From: Blastococcus mobilis
GTDB lineage: Bacteria; Actinomycetota; Actinomycetes; Mycobacteriales; Geodermatophilaceae
NCBI RefSeq assembly: GCF_900188025.1
Contig: NZ_FZNO01000023.1
Location: 28,102 to 92,101 of the forward strand
Direction: 5' to 3'
DNA: 64,000 bases
Below are positions 44,171-53,407 of this stretch, piece by piece (the first letter of the stretch is position 1; every line of letters starts with the position of its first letter). The translations under genes and the position numbers were made by a program. The notes beneath the pieces were generated by a model that saw nothing but the letters and a program-made list of their open reading frames with translations, made no database searches and had not been told where the DNA came from.

Positions 44171-44353
44171 GTGACCGTCGACCTCGCCGCCGCCGGGTTC
44201 CTGGCCGATGCAGCCCGCGTGCCGGGCCGCCGCCGTCCCGACCCGCCGGTCGGGGGCCGCCGGCCCGGGCCGGTGCGGGCCGCCGTCGACGGCGCGCGGC
44301 CCTCGGTCCTCGACCGGTGCGCCGGTCCCTCCCTGCGGACGGCCGGCCGGTGA
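44171..44353 (+). pseudogene. Decayed partial copy of the 45683 gene's N-terminus
   Basis: GTG 44171 opens a 60-codon frame reading VTVDLAAAGFLADAARV, GRRRPD and GPVRAAVDG, which aligns with VTVDLAAAADFLATSARV, DRRRFD and GPVLAAVDG of the gene at 45683; upstream bases also match. After about 45 codons the similarity ends. Its stop overlaps the start of the CoA transferase gene (GTGA), so it may still act as a coupled leader frame. Confidence 0.75.
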
Positions 44354-45654
44354 CGGGAACGGCCGCCTCGCTCGTCGGCGAGGTGTGGCGGGCGCTCGGC
44401 GCGGATGATGCGGCCGTCCTGCGTGTCCTCGGACGGACCGGCCTGGGCGGGCCGCTACCCGTGCCTGCCCTGGCGCTGGGCTCTGTCGCCGCACAGCTGC
44501 TGGCGGCGCGGGCGCTCGCGGGGAAAAGCGCCGGACCGCTCGAGCTCGACGCCGTCCACGTGGGCCTCGCCTTCCGCAGCGAGCGGTACGCCCGGCTGGA
44601 CGGCCGCTCGGTCGGGCTGGGCTTCGCCCCGTTGTCGCGGTTCTGGCGCACCGCTGACGGATGGCTCCGGTTGCACGGCAACTACCCCCACCATCGCGAG
44701 GCCGCCCTCCACGTGCTGGGCGAGGACGTGGCGGAGGCCGCGCTGCAGTGGTCCTCGGAGGACCTGGAGACGGCGGTGGTCGAGGCGGGCGGCGCGGCGG
44801 CCGCCGTCCGCACTCCCACCGAATGGTCCGCGCATCCGCAGGGCTGGGCGGTGGCTGACCAGCCGTTGCTGACGCTGCGGCGCACCGCCGACGGGCCGAT
44901 CCGCAGGGGGCAGCCGCACGGTCTGCGGGTGCTGGACCTGACCCGCGTCATCGCCGGTCCGGTCGCCACCCGGACCTTGGCCTCGCACGGAGCCGACGTC
45001 CTCCGTGTCGACGGCCCCCGGTTCCCCGACCACCGCGACGGGCTGCTCGACACCGGCTCGGGCAAGCGGCACGTCACCGTGGACCTCGCCTCCGCCGAGG
45101 GGCGGCGGACGGTGGAGGAGCTGCTCGCAGGTGCCGACGTCGTCGTCCAGGGGTACCGGCCCGGCGCCCTCGACGCCTTCGGCCTGGACCCGTCGGCGCT
45201 CGCTGAGCGGCATCCGCACCTGGTCGTCGTCTGGCTGTCGGCGTGGGGCGTCACCGGGCCGTGGGGACGCCGGCGCGGCTTCGACTCCCTCGTGCAGGCG
45301 GCCACGGGCATCGCGGTGGTGTCCGGCACCCGGAGCGAGCCCGGCGCATTGCCGGCCCAGGCCCTCGACCATGCCACCGGCCATCTCGCCGCCGCCGTGG
45401 TGCTGGGAGCGCTCCGGCGACGACGGACGGAGGGCGGCGGATGGCTCGGCGAGCTCTCCCTCGCGCAGACGGCGCAATGGTTGCTGCGGGCGGGGCCCGG
45501 CACCGAGGAGGTCACCGATCCGCCCGATCCGTCGCCGTACCTGCTGGACCTGCCGTCGGAGCGGGGGGGTGTGACGGTGATCGGGCCGCCGGGATCGCCA
45601 CCGTGGAGGGCGGCGGCCGAGCTGCCGCCCACGTCGCGCCCGGTCTGGCGGTGA
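44350..45654 (+). CDS. Family III (CaiB/BaiF-like) CoA transferase
   Basis: 434 residues from GTG 44350, overlapping the stop of the short frame before it. Family features: LRVLDLTRVIAGPVATRTLA with SHGADVLRVDGP, KRHVTVDLASAEGRRTVEEL, ADVVVQGYRPGALDAFGLD, GPWGRRRGFDSLVQAATGIA. These enzymes move CoA between carboxylic acids through an aspartyl intermediate. About 190 residues precede the LDLTR core, a domain order with the small and large parts swapped or repeated compared with the usual ~400-residue form, so activity is uncertain. Confidence 0.82.
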   Translation: MTGTAASLVGEVWRALGADDAAVLRVLGRTGLGGPLPVPALALGSVAAQLLAARALAGKSAGPLELDAVHVGLAFRSERYARLDGRSVGLGFAPLSRFWRTADGWLRLHGNYPHHREAALHVLGEDVAEAALQWSSEDLETAVVEAGGAAAAVRTPTEWSAHPQGWAVADQPLLTLRRTADGPIRRGQPHGLRVLDLTRVIAGPVATRTLASHGADVLRVDGPRFPDHRDGLLDTGSGKRHVTVDLASAEGRRTVEELLAGADVVVQGYRPGALDAFGLDPSALAERHPHLVVVWLSAWGVTGPWGRRRGFDSLVQAATGIAVVSGTRSEPGALPAQALDHATGHLAAAVVLGALRRRRTEGGGWLGELSLAQTAQWLLRAGPGTEEVTDPPDPSPYLLDLPSERGGVTVIGPPGSPPWRAAAELPPTSRPVWR

Positions 45655-45682
45655 GCCCGGGGTGGTGCGAGAGGGTGGTGTC

Positions 45683-46570
45683 GTGACGGTCGACCTCGCC
45701 GCGGCTGCCGACTTCCTCGCCACCTCCGCGCGCGTGCTGGACCGCCGCCGCTTCGACCTGCTGTTCGGGGACGGCGGGCCCGGCCCGGTGCTGGCCGCCG
45801 TCGACGGCTACCGGAACCCGGACGGCGGCTACGGGTGGGGCCTGGAGCCGGACCTGCGGTCGCGGACCAGCCAGCCGGGCGGGGCGCTGCACGCCTTCGA
45901 GGTGTTCGCCGACGTCGCGCCGGTCAGGACGGTCCGAGCAGTGGAGCTCTGCGACTGGCTGTCGTTCGCCGTGCTGCCCGACGGCGGTCTACCGTTCGCG
46001 CTGCCCGTGCCGGACCCCGCCGCCTGCGCGCCGTTCTGGGCGAACGCGGACCCGACGGAGTCCTCCCTGCAGATCACCGCGGTGGTCGCGGCATCCGCAC
46101 ACCGGGTTGCCGCAGCCGACGCGGCGGTCGCAGACCATCCGTGGCTGAGCCGGGCGACCGGCTACTGCATGGACGCCGTGCGCGACCTGGGGCCGGAGCC
46201 GCACGCGATGGTGCTCGCGTTCGCCGCCCAGCTCCTCGACGCCGCGTCCGCGACCACGCCGGGGGCGGCGGACCTGGTCGACGCCCTGCGGCCGCACGTC
46301 CCGGCGGACGGCCTGCTGCACGTCGCCGGCGGGGCGGAGGACGAGTTCATGCGTCCGCTGGACTTCGCGCCGTTCCCCGGCGGTCCGGCCCGGTCGCTGT
46401 TCGGCCCCGGGGTCGTCGAGGCCGATCTCGAGCGCCTGGCCGGCGCGCAGCTGCCCGACGGCGGCTGGCCGGTCGACTTCGCCAGCTACTCCCCCGCCGC
46501 CACCCTGGAGTGGCGCGGGCACCGCACGGTCCACGCGCTCGTCCTCCTCCGCGCCAACGGAGTGCTCTGA
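45683..46570 (+). CDS. Prenyltransferase/squalene-cyclase-like alpha-toroid protein
   Basis: 295 residues from GTG 45683 (GAGAGGGTG upstream). Repeated motifs YRNPDGGYGWGLEPDL and LPDGGWPVDFASYSPAATLEW resemble QW-type repeats of terpene cyclase/prenyltransferase alpha-alpha barrels. The catalytic acid motif of squalene cyclases is not seen, so a binding or unknown catalytic role is more likely. It follows the CoA transferase by 28 bases, probably in one operon. Confidence 0.72.
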   Translation: MTVDLAAAADFLATSARVLDRRRFDLLFGDGGPGPVLAAVDGYRNPDGGYGWGLEPDLRSRTSQPGGALHAFEVFADVAPVRTVRAVELCDWLSFAVLPDGGLPFALPVPDPAACAPFWANADPTESSLQITAVVAASAHRVAAADAAVADHPWLSRATGYCMDAVRDLGPEPHAMVLAFAAQLLDAASATTPGAADLVDALRPHVPADGLLHVAGGAEDEFMRPLDFAPFPGGPARSLFGPGVVEADLERLAGAQLPDGGWPVDFASYSPAATLEWRGHRTVHALVLLRANGVL

Positions 46571-46606
46571 GCCATCGAAGTGCTGCGAGCCACCGAAGTG
46601 CTTCGA

Positions 46607-47212
46607 TCAGACGGGGCGGAGCAGCGCCACCAGGAAGTCGGCGTCCGGGGTGAACGGCCGCAGGTCCCACGTGGACAGCAGCAGATCCGGCTCCCAGCCG
46701 GCTGCCCGGGCGTCGGCGAGGAAGTCCGCGAAGTCATAGCCGCGCCCCGCACCGAACCCGATCGCCGCCCGCCCGTCGGGCCGCAGGTGGGCGCGCATCC
46801 GGCGCAGCACCTCACGCCGCGTCGAGGGCGCCAGGAAGGTCACCACGTTGCCGGCGCACACGATCCCGTCGAACGGCTCGGCGATGCCGGCCGCGGGGAG
46901 GTCCAGCTCGGCGAGGTCGCCGACCAGCCACCGCGCTCCCGGGCGTTCCTTCCGCGCCTCCGCCACGAGCACCGGATCGCCGTCGACCCCCACCACGTCA
47001 TGGCCGACCTCGGCGAGGAAGGCCCCGACACGCCCGGTGCCGGAACCGGCGTCCAGCACCCGGGCGCCCCTGGGGAGCATCGCGTCGACCAGCCGCGCCT
47101 CTCCGACCAGGTCCTGCCCGGCCTCCGCCAGGTCCCGGAAGCGCTGGATGTAGGCCGTGGAGTGGTCGGGGTTCTCCTCCGTCAGCCGCGTCCACATGCT
47201 CGGTTCGGTCAT
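46607..47212 (-). CDS. Class I SAM-dependent methyltransferase
   Basis: 201 residues. SAM-binding motif I VLDAGSGTGRVGAFLAE, acidic motif II VVGVDGDPVLV, and a later FDGIVCAGNVVTFL. The ATG overlaps the stop of the oxidase gene (ATGA). Substrate unknown; it is third in the dinB operon. Confidence 0.88.
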   Translation of the reverse strand: MTEPSMWTRLTEENPDHSTAYIQRFRDLAEAGQDLVGEARLVDAMLPRGARVLDAGSGTGRVGAFLAEVGHDVVGVDGDPVLVAEARKERPGARWLVGDLAELDLPAAGIAEPFDGIVCAGNVVTFLAPSTRREVLRRMRAHLRPDGRAAIGFGAGRGYDFADFLADARAAGWEPDLLLSTWDLRPFTPDADFLVALLRPV

Positions 47213-48786
47213 GGCGCCGTTCTACACGGGTCGATCAGCACGCCGGGGTTGAGGATCCCGGCAGGGTCGAGCGCCGCCTTCGCCGCTCGCAGCGCGACGG
47301 CGAACGGTTCGGGCCGCTGCCGGTCGTAGCCCGGGCGGTGGTCCCGGCCGACGGCGTGGTGGTGGGTGATCGTGGCGCCCAGGCGGCCCAGGACCTCCGA
47401 AGCCGCCGTCTTCACGTCGTCCCACATGGCGACCTCCGAGCCGGGCCGGCCGGCTGCGATCACCGTGAAGTAGGGCGCGGGGCCGTCCGGGTAGACGTGC
47501 GTGAACCGGCAGTTCACCAGGCCGGGCGCGCCGGTCACCTCCTCGACGGCGGCGCCGATCTCCGCCCGCACCGTCGCGTAGAGCTCCTCGGCGCGGTCCC
47601 AGGTGCACGCCGTCTCGAAGGTCTCGACGATCGCGCTCATCCGTGCCAGGCCGTCCCGCACGTAGGGCATGCGCAGGAAGGCAGACCGCCACGTGTCGGC
47701 GGCGTCGGTCCCGCCGTCCCCGGCGGCGGCCACCGAACCACCGTGCGCCCGCGCCAGGTCGGTGAGTTCCGCCAATCGTCCGTCGACCGGGTGCGCCGCC
47801 GATTCGACCCCCAGGACCAGCACGCACTCCCCGGCCGTCGACGCGCCCGACAGCGCCGCCTCGCCTGGGTCGAGCAGCCGGCAGTTCGCCGGGTGGAGCC
47901 CGGACTGTGCGATCGCCCGGACCGCGGCCATGGCGGCGGTCATGTCGGCGAACGCCACCGATGCCGACGCCTTGAACCGCGGCCGGTCCTGCAGGCGCAT
48001 CCACGCCTCGGTGATGACGCCGAGCGTCCCCTCGGAGCCGAGGAACAGCCGGTCCGGCGACGGACCGGCTCCCGAGCCCGGCAGCCGCCAGGACTCGCTC
48101 ACGCCGGCGGGGGTGACGACCCGGAGGGACTCGACCAGGTCGTCGATGTGCGTGTAGAGCGTGGCGTAGTGACCCCCGGCCCGGGTGGCGAGCCAGCCGC
48201 CGAGCGTGGAGAACTCGAAGCTCTGCGGGAAGTGCCGCAGGGTGAGGCCGTGCGGGCGCAGCTGCTCCTCCAGCACCGGGCCCAGTGCGCCGCCCTGGAT
48301 GCGGGCCGCCCGGCTCACCGGGTCGACCTCCAGCACGCGGTCCAGCCCGGTGAGGTCCAGCGACAGCCAGGGGTCGGCGCCCCGGTACTCGACCCCGCCG
48401 ACGACGGAGCTCCCGCCGCCGAAGGGGACGACGACCACCCCGGCCGACCCGGCCCAGTCCAGCAGCCGGACCACGTCGTCCTCGGTCCCCGGGGCCGCCA
48501 CCGCGTCAGGAGCGGCGCGAAGGTCACCGGACAGCGCCCGCACGACGTCCCGGTAGGCCTTGCCGTACGTGTGCGCGGCCCTGGCGTCGTCGTCCGTGGT
48601 GACCGGCAGGGAGGACGGCGGGTCGACCCGGGACGGCGGGAGCGCGAGGTCGGGGAGCCGGGGCACGGGGCGCGGGCGGTCGGGCAGCCCCGGGAGCATC
48701 GCCGCGAGGGAGACGCACTCGTCGTCGGGCAGGGCCTGGTCCACTCGACCCCAGCCCCACCAGGAGCGTTCTGCGGTCCGGGTCAC
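47209..48786 (-). CDS. FAD-binding oxidase, alkyldihydroxyacetonephosphate synthase-like
   Basis: 525 residues; the GTG overlaps the dinB stop (GTGA). PCMH-type FAD-binding domain with VVVPFGGGSSVVGG and LGGWLATRAGGHYATLY, followed by the C-terminal cap. The C-terminal active-site stretch ITHHHAVGRDHRPGY matches the HHHGVG region of alkyl-DHAP synthases. Known members make ether lipids or oxidise hydroxy acids; bacterial substrates are mostly unknown. Confidence 0.87.
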   Translation of the reverse strand: MTRTAERSWWGWGRVDQALPDDECVSLAAMLPGLPDRPRPVPRLPDLALPPSRVDPPSSLPVTTDDDARAAHTYGKAYRDVVRALSGDLRAAPDAVAAPGTEDDVVRLLDWAGSAGVVVVPFGGGSSVVGGVEYRGADPWLSLDLTGLDRVLEVDPVSRAARIQGGALGPVLEEQLRPHGLTLRHFPQSFEFSTLGGWLATRAGGHYATLYTHIDDLVESLRVVTPAGVSESWRLPGSGAGPSPDRLFLGSEGTLGVITEAWMRLQDRPRFKASASVAFADMTAAMAAVRAIAQSGLHPANCRLLDPGEAALSGASTAGECVLVLGVESAAHPVDGRLAELTDLARAHGGSVAAAGDGGTDAADTWRSAFLRMPYVRDGLARMSAIVETFETACTWDRAEELYATVRAEIGAAVEEVTGAPGLVNCRFTHVYPDGPAPYFTVIAAGRPGSEVAMWDDVKTAASEVLGRLGATITHHHAVGRDHRPGYDRQRPEPFAVALRAAKAALDPAGILNPGVLIDPCRTAP

Positions 48787-50129
48787 TCGGTCGTCCTCCA
48801 GTCGGGCGGGTCGGCGGCCTGCAGCAGCGGGTCGTCGGCGGCCAGTGTGCGCACCGGCCCCGGCGCGGTGAGCGGACCCTCGAAGCGGACGGTGACCCGG
48901 CCCAGTCCCCGGCCCCACACCCAGCCGGTCCCGAGCTCCTCGTGGCGCACGTCCTGGCCCGGCCACCAGCGCCGCTCCGCCGGCAGGTCCGCGTCCGGCA
49001 ACTGCTCGGTGGTGTCCTCGGCGGTCACCACGTCCGGCAGCGGTTCGTCGTCCTCCCCGGCGAACAGGTCGCCCTGCGCGTAGACCGACAGCCCGGACAC
49101 ACCGACGCCCAGCAGCCGCAGCCCGCCCTGGGTCCCCGCCTCGGTGAGCAGCCGGCGCGCGGTCGTGGCGATCGTGCGGCTGTCGTCGGTCGGGTGGGGC
49201 AGTGTCTGGGACCGGGTGAGCGTCGTGAAGTCGTAGCGACGCAGCTTGAGGGTCACCGTTCGCCCGGAGTACGCCGAGGAGCGCAGCCGCTCCCCCACCC
49301 GCGCGGCCATCCCGTCGATCTCCCGGCCCAGGACGTCGAGGTCGGTGAGGTCGCGCTCGAAGGTCTCCTCGTGCGACACCGACTTCACGCCCCGGTCGGG
49401 GACCACGGCCCGGTCGTCCTCCGCCCGCGCCAGCGCGTACAGCCCCGCGCCGTGCGCCCTACCGGCCAGCGTCACGAGGTCGGTCAGCGACTTGACGGCG
49501 AGGTCGGCCACCGTCTTCACGCCGACCTGGTGCAGTCGCTCGGCGGTCGCCGGCCCTACCCCGCCCAGCCGGGTCACCGGCAACGGGTGCAGCACCTCGA
49601 GCTCACGTCCGGGTGGGACGACGACCAGGCCGTCGGGCTTCTGGAGATCGGAGGCGATCTTGGCCATGAGCTTCGACGTCCCGATGCCCACCGATCCCGT
49701 CACCCCGCCGGTCGCCGCGGCGATCCGGGCCTTCAGCTGCCGGCCCAGTTCCGTCATGCCCTCCACGGAGAGGTCGTGTCCCTCCCCGGCCGCCAGGTCG
49801 ACGTAGGCCTCGTCCAAGGACGCCGGCTCCACCAGGGGGGACAGCTCGCGCAGCAGGGCCATGACGACGTCGGAGGTTCGCCGGTAGGCGGCGAACCGGC
49901 CCCCGAGGAACGCCGTCCCCGAGGGGCAACGGCGCCGCGCCTCCGCCGTCGACATCGCCGACCGGGCCCCGTAGGCGCGCGCCTCGTACGACGCCGTGGC
50001 GACGACGCCGCGTCCGCCCACCCCGCCGACGACGACCGGGCGGCCGCGGAGCGAGGGCTTGTCGCGCTGCTCCACCGCGGCGAAGAAGGCGTCGAGGTCC
50101 AGATGCAGGATGCTCGCCTCCCGCCGCAT
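48783..50129 (-). CDS. dinB: DNA polymerase IV (Y-family, translesion)
   Basis: 448 residues from ATG 50129 with GGAGG upstream. Catalytic acidic residues in ILHLDLDAFFAAVEQ and SLDEAYVDL, dNTP-binding YEARAYGARSAMST, the helix-hairpin-helix region VTRLGGVGPATAERL and the little-finger domain (TVTLKLRRYDF). A C-terminal extension of about 80 residues (PAERRWWPGQDVRHEELGTG) resembles the KOW-like tail found in other actinobacterial DinB proteins. First gene of an operon with the oxidase and methyltransferase. No SOS box was seen upstream. Confidence 0.95.
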   Translation of the reverse strand: MRREASILHLDLDAFFAAVEQRDKPSLRGRPVVVGGVGGRGVVATASYEARAYGARSAMSTAEARRRCPSGTAFLGGRFAAYRRTSDVVMALLRELSPLVEPASLDEAYVDLAAGEGHDLSVEGMTELGRQLKARIAAATGGVTGSVGIGTSKLMAKIASDLQKPDGLVVVPPGRELEVLHPLPVTRLGGVGPATAERLHQVGVKTVADLAVKSLTDLVTLAGRAHGAGLYALARAEDDRAVVPDRGVKSVSHEETFERDLTDLDVLGREIDGMAARVGERLRSSAYSGRTVTLKLRRYDFTTLTRSQTLPHPTDDSRTIATTARRLLTEAGTQGGLRLLGVGVSGLSVYAQGDLFAGEDDEPLPDVVTAEDTTEQLPDADLPAERRWWPGQDVRHEELGTGWVWGRGLGRVTVRFEGPLTAPGPVRTLAADDPLLQAADPPDWRTTE

Positions 50130-50340
50130 CCCGCTGCACCTCCGATCAGTCCCGCCGGATCCCCGCGACATGGTGAACCGGCCCCTGCCTCGACCCGACG
50201 CCGGGTCCGCTGCCCCCTGCAGCGCCCGTTGCCTGCGGTCGAGGGCTCCTGCGCCACCGGCCACCAGTCTCCGCCACCGGGCCGGGCCGCTGAGCCGTCG
50301 GCCGCTTGCCGCCGTCGCGAGCCCCGCGCACCCTGGGCAG

Positions 50341-50595
50341 ATGGCGCGCAGCGGCACGAGCGTGGGCACGGTCATCCGGTGGGACGGCGACGAGGGAACC
50401 GGCCTGGTCGAGGCGCCGGGCTGCCCGGGTGACTGCTGGGTGGAGGCCGCGGCGTTGCATCCCAGCGCCCGCGGGACGCTTCGCGCCGGACAGGTGGTGG
50501 AGGTGGAGTGGACGGACACCGGCGCAGGCGCCCACCCCGTGCGCGCCGACCGGGTGACGCCACGCGACGACCTGCAGGCCACGCCCGGCGGATGA
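50341..50595 (+). CDS. Small cold-shock-like (OB-fold) protein
   Basis: 84 residues. VGTVIRWDGDEGTGLVEAPG and the following WVEAAALH recall the first strands of cold-shock domains (GTVKWF...GFI), but the aromatic RNP motifs are weak. No RBS; the ATG lies 6 bases after CACCCT, so a leaderless mRNA is likely. It could bind nucleic acid; confidence in the family is moderate. Confidence 0.62.
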   Translation: MARSGTSVGTVIRWDGDEGTGLVEAPGCPGDCWVEAAALHPSARGTLRAGQVVEVEWTDTGAGAHPVRADRVTPRDDLQATPGG

Positions 50596-50616
50596 CCGCG
50601 GCTCCCCGCCGGAGAC

Positions 50617-52359
50617 CTACGGGTCGGTCAGCGCCGCCGCCGGGAGCCAGTCGGCGTCGAGGAGCTCCGCGATCTCCCGGAGGGACGACGTGTCCGCTCC
50701 GGCGGCCGAGCCGCTGACCGCGAGCCGCTCCACCATGACCCGGGCGACCTGCTCCTCGACGGTGTCCTCGGCGAACGCGATCCGCCACGGCGAGGTCCGG
50801 CCGTCGCGGTGGGTGCGGCCGGTGATCTGACGGGCCTGGATGCCGGAGAACCGCGGCTGGTGGAACAGCCCCACCCGGGGCGTCCGGGAGGCGGACCGTC
50901 CGTCGGGCAGCGTCTCGCCGGCGTGCAGCGAGATCGAAGCCGTCACGGTGAAGACGCAGGCCATCGCCTCGCCGCGCTGGAAGCGCAGCCGCTCCGCCTC
51001 GGGATCATCCAGATCGGACCGGGCTCCCCCGTAGATCGCTGCTACGGGGATCCCGGCGTCCAGCAGTGCCTGCCGGATGGGATCGGCGGCCGTCTCGACG
51101 AACTCGACCGACACCGCGACCTGCCGCTCGGCCTCCACCTGGGCCTTCACCCAGTCGACCGTCGCCTGCACCCGGATCAGCCCGGCCTTCTGCCGGAACC
51201 GCAGCAGTGCCGCACGGCCGCGCGCGCTCTGCCGTGCCCGGCGGGCCAGCTGCATCTCCGCCCGGAACTCCGACCATTCGGAGTCGTAGGCGACCCGTTC
51301 GGCCGGCGTCAGGGCGACGGGCGTCCCGGTCACCGACACGGGGCCCCACGGCGCCGGCCGGTGCAGCGTGGCCGGCGGATCGGCGTCGGCCAGCCACGAC
51401 TGCAGCCGGGCCAGGTCGGTGCGGCGCCGGCCGGCGTCCTCGGTCCACTGCCAGCCGTAGCGGCCACGTTCCACGTGGAACCCGTGCGCCTCGAGCTTCT
51501 TCGCCAGGTCGGCCCAGTCCCGGATCGACTCCCCGTTCCGGACGGCGAACTCGGGCGCGAGGTACGGCAGTTCCAGCGGCGTGTGGGCCGGCGTGGCCGT
51601 GGTGGCCAGCACGTACGGCGCGTCCTTGACCCGGCCGGCCCCGGACACCGCCTTCCAGTGCTTCCAGCGCTGCGTCGTCGTGTGCCGCACCATGTGCGCC
51701 TCGTCGGCGACGACGACGTCGAAGCGGAGCTTCGAGACCTTGGCCAGCCGGTCCCACGTGGTCACGCACCAGCGGATGCCACCGTCGCCGAACCCGGCGA
51801 TCGACCGTGCCCAGTGCGGGATGGTGATCGCCGCCGGCCGGTCCGCGATCACGAGGACGGTCCGGACGTCGCGCTGCTCGGCGATCGCCTTGACGGCCAG
51901 GATCGCCGTCCCGGTCTTGCCGACCCCGGGGTCGTCGCCGAGCAGGAAGACCCGACCGCCCGCGGCCGCGTGCGCCGCCACCACGTCGGCACCGTCGCAC
52001 TGCTGGTCCCGCGGGGTCATCGGCCGTGCCATGGGCAGCGGCCGGGGCTTCTCGTTGAGCTCGTCCTCGAGGAACCGCTCGAAGGTGTAGGGCGGCGGGT
52101 CGTACGGCGCGAGCTCGGGCGGCAGCTCCGCCCCCACCCAGACGTGGACCTGCAGAGCGGCGTGCCACACGGCGCCCGGCGCGGGCGCACGGAAGGGCAC
52201 GGCGAGCACCCACACCCGCTCCCCCGGGCCTGCCGTGGGCCTCGCGGGGGCGGGCTTCGCCATCCGCGTGGACGCCGAGGTCGTCCTCCGGCGGGTGGTG
52301 CTGCTCGTCGTCTTCGTGGTGGTGCGGCTGCTCGTGCCACGGCGTGGCCGTCCCGGCAT
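50617..52359 (-). CDS. SNF2-like DEAD/DEAH-box helicase
   Basis: 580 residues from ATG 52359 (GAGGGAGAGG upstream); ATG 52263 is an alternative that would drop a Ser/Thr/Arg-rich stretch. Walker A GDDPGVGKTGTA, DEAH box VVVADEAHMVRH, motif III VLATTATPAHT, and motif VI QARQITGRTHRDGR. It looks like the short SNF2-type helicases of phages and islands. No nuclease, methylase or other defence partner is beside it. A parS site lies inside the gene. Confidence 0.82.
   Translation of the reverse strand: MPGRPRRGTSSRTTTKTTSSTTRRRTTSASTRMAKPAPARPTAGPGERVWVLAVPFRAPAPGAVWHAALQVHVWVGAELPPELAPYDPPPYTFERFLEDELNEKPRPLPMARPMTPRDQQCDGADVVAAHAAAGGRVFLLGDDPGVGKTGTAILAVKAIAEQRDVRTVLVIADRPAAITIPHWARSIAGFGDGGIRWCVTTWDRLAKVSKLRFDVVVADEAHMVRHTTTQRWKHWKAVSGAGRVKDAPYVLATTATPAHTPLELPYLAPEFAVRNGESIRDWADLAKKLEAHGFHVERGRYGWQWTEDAGRRRTDLARLQSWLADADPPATLHRPAPWGPVSVTGTPVALTPAERVAYDSEWSEFRAEMQLARRARQSARGRAALLRFRQKAGLIRVQATVDWVKAQVEAERQVAVSVEFVETAADPIRQALLDAGIPVAAIYGGARSDLDDPEAERLRFQRGEAMACVFTVTASISLHAGETLPDGRSASRTPRVGLFHQPRFSGIQARQITGRTHRDGRTSPWRIAFAEDTVEEQVARVMVERLAVSGSAAGADTSSLREIAELLDADWLPAAALTDP
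51468..51481. promoter_or_regulatory. parS site 5 (inside the helicase gene)
   Basis: Perfect GTTCCACGTGGAAC, about 50 kb from parAB, the most distant site in the window. Confidence 0.88.
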
Positions 52360-52426
52360 GGACCTCTCCCTCGTTCCCCGGCACGGTAAGCGGCCGCACC
52401 GACGGAACGTCTGATGGAATCGCCGG

Positions 52427-53278
52427 GTGACGGACGAGGACGACCACCACGAACGCCTCGCGGTGCGCACCCTCGGGATGTCCGGGCCCTGGGTCGTGTT
52501 CGTCCACGGACTCTTCGGGCAGGGCAGGAACTGGACGACGATCGCCAAGGGCCTGACCGATGCCCACCGCGTCGCCCTGATCGACCTGCCGAACCACGGG
52601 CACTCCCCGTGGACCGACCGCGTGAACTACCTCGACATGGTCGAGATGCTGGCGGCCGAACTCGAGCACCTGGGTGAGCCGGTGACGCTGGTCGGTCACT
52701 CGATGGGCGGCAAGGTCGCGATGCAGCTGGCGCTGCGCCGGCCCGAGCTGCTCCGCGCCCTGGTCGTCGTGGACATCGCGCCGGTCGAGTATCCCGTGCA
52801 GGGTGGCCGCACCGACGACCCCGACGAGGAGGCCTCCCCCTTCGCGGCCTTCATCCGGGCCATGCGGGAGATGGACCTCGACGAGCTGACGACCCGGGAC
52901 GACGCGGACGCCGCGCTGAGGACCGCTGTTCCCAGCCGGATGGTGCGCAGCTTCCTGCTGCAGAGCCTGGTGCGCGAGGGGGTGGGTGCGGACGGCGGCT
53001 GGCGCTGGCGACTCAACCTCGAACTGCTGGAGCGCGACCTGGGGGAGCTGCGCGGTTTCCCCGATCCCCCGCCCGGCGCCACCTTCGACGGACCGGTGCT
53101 GTGGATCGCCGGCGCGAACTCCACCTATGTGCTGGACCGGGACCGGGCGGACATGGACGCGCTCTTCCCGGCCACCCGGCTGGTGCGGATCAAGAACGCC
53201 GGCCACTGGGTGCACTCCGAGCAGCCGGCGGTCTTCCTGGAGACCCTGCGGAGATTCCTGGCGGCCGTGGAGGCGTGA
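52427..53278 (+). CDS. Alpha/beta hydrolase (YbfF-like esterase)
   Basis: 283 residues. Oxyanion motif WVVFVHGLFGQGRNW, RVALIDLPNHGHSPW, nucleophile elbow TLVGHSMGGKVAM (Ser in GHSMGG), and late His in KNAGHWVHSEQP; a full Ser-Asp-His triad is plausible. The pattern matches the YbfF esterase group. The GTG lies 6 bases after TGGAAT. Divergent from the helicase gene (67 bases). Confidence 0.88.
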   Translation: MTDEDDHHERLAVRTLGMSGPWVVFVHGLFGQGRNWTTIAKGLTDAHRVALIDLPNHGHSPWTDRVNYLDMVEMLAAELEHLGEPVTLVGHSMGGKVAMQLALRRPELLRALVVVDIAPVEYPVQGGRTDDPDEEASPFAAFIRAMREMDLDELTTRDDADAALRTAVPSRMVRSFLLQSLVREGVGADGGWRWRLNLELLERDLGELRGFPDPPPGATFDGPVLWIAGANSTYVLDRDRADMDALFPATRLVRIKNAGHWVHSEQPAVFLETLRRFLAAVEA

Positions 53279-53407
53279 GCTCGGGCGGGGCCTGACCCCA
53301 GCATGTTCGCGACGAAATTTGTTTAGCGTTGAGAAGCTCGGCTCGAGCTGATCCCCGATCCGCCGAACCCAGAGGCAACCCTTCCGCCTCGCCGAACGGA
53401 CCCATCC

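Noticed and set aside
50617..52359. The helicase as part of a restriction or known defence system
   Set aside because: No methylase, nuclease, reverse transcriptase or other partner lies within several kb.
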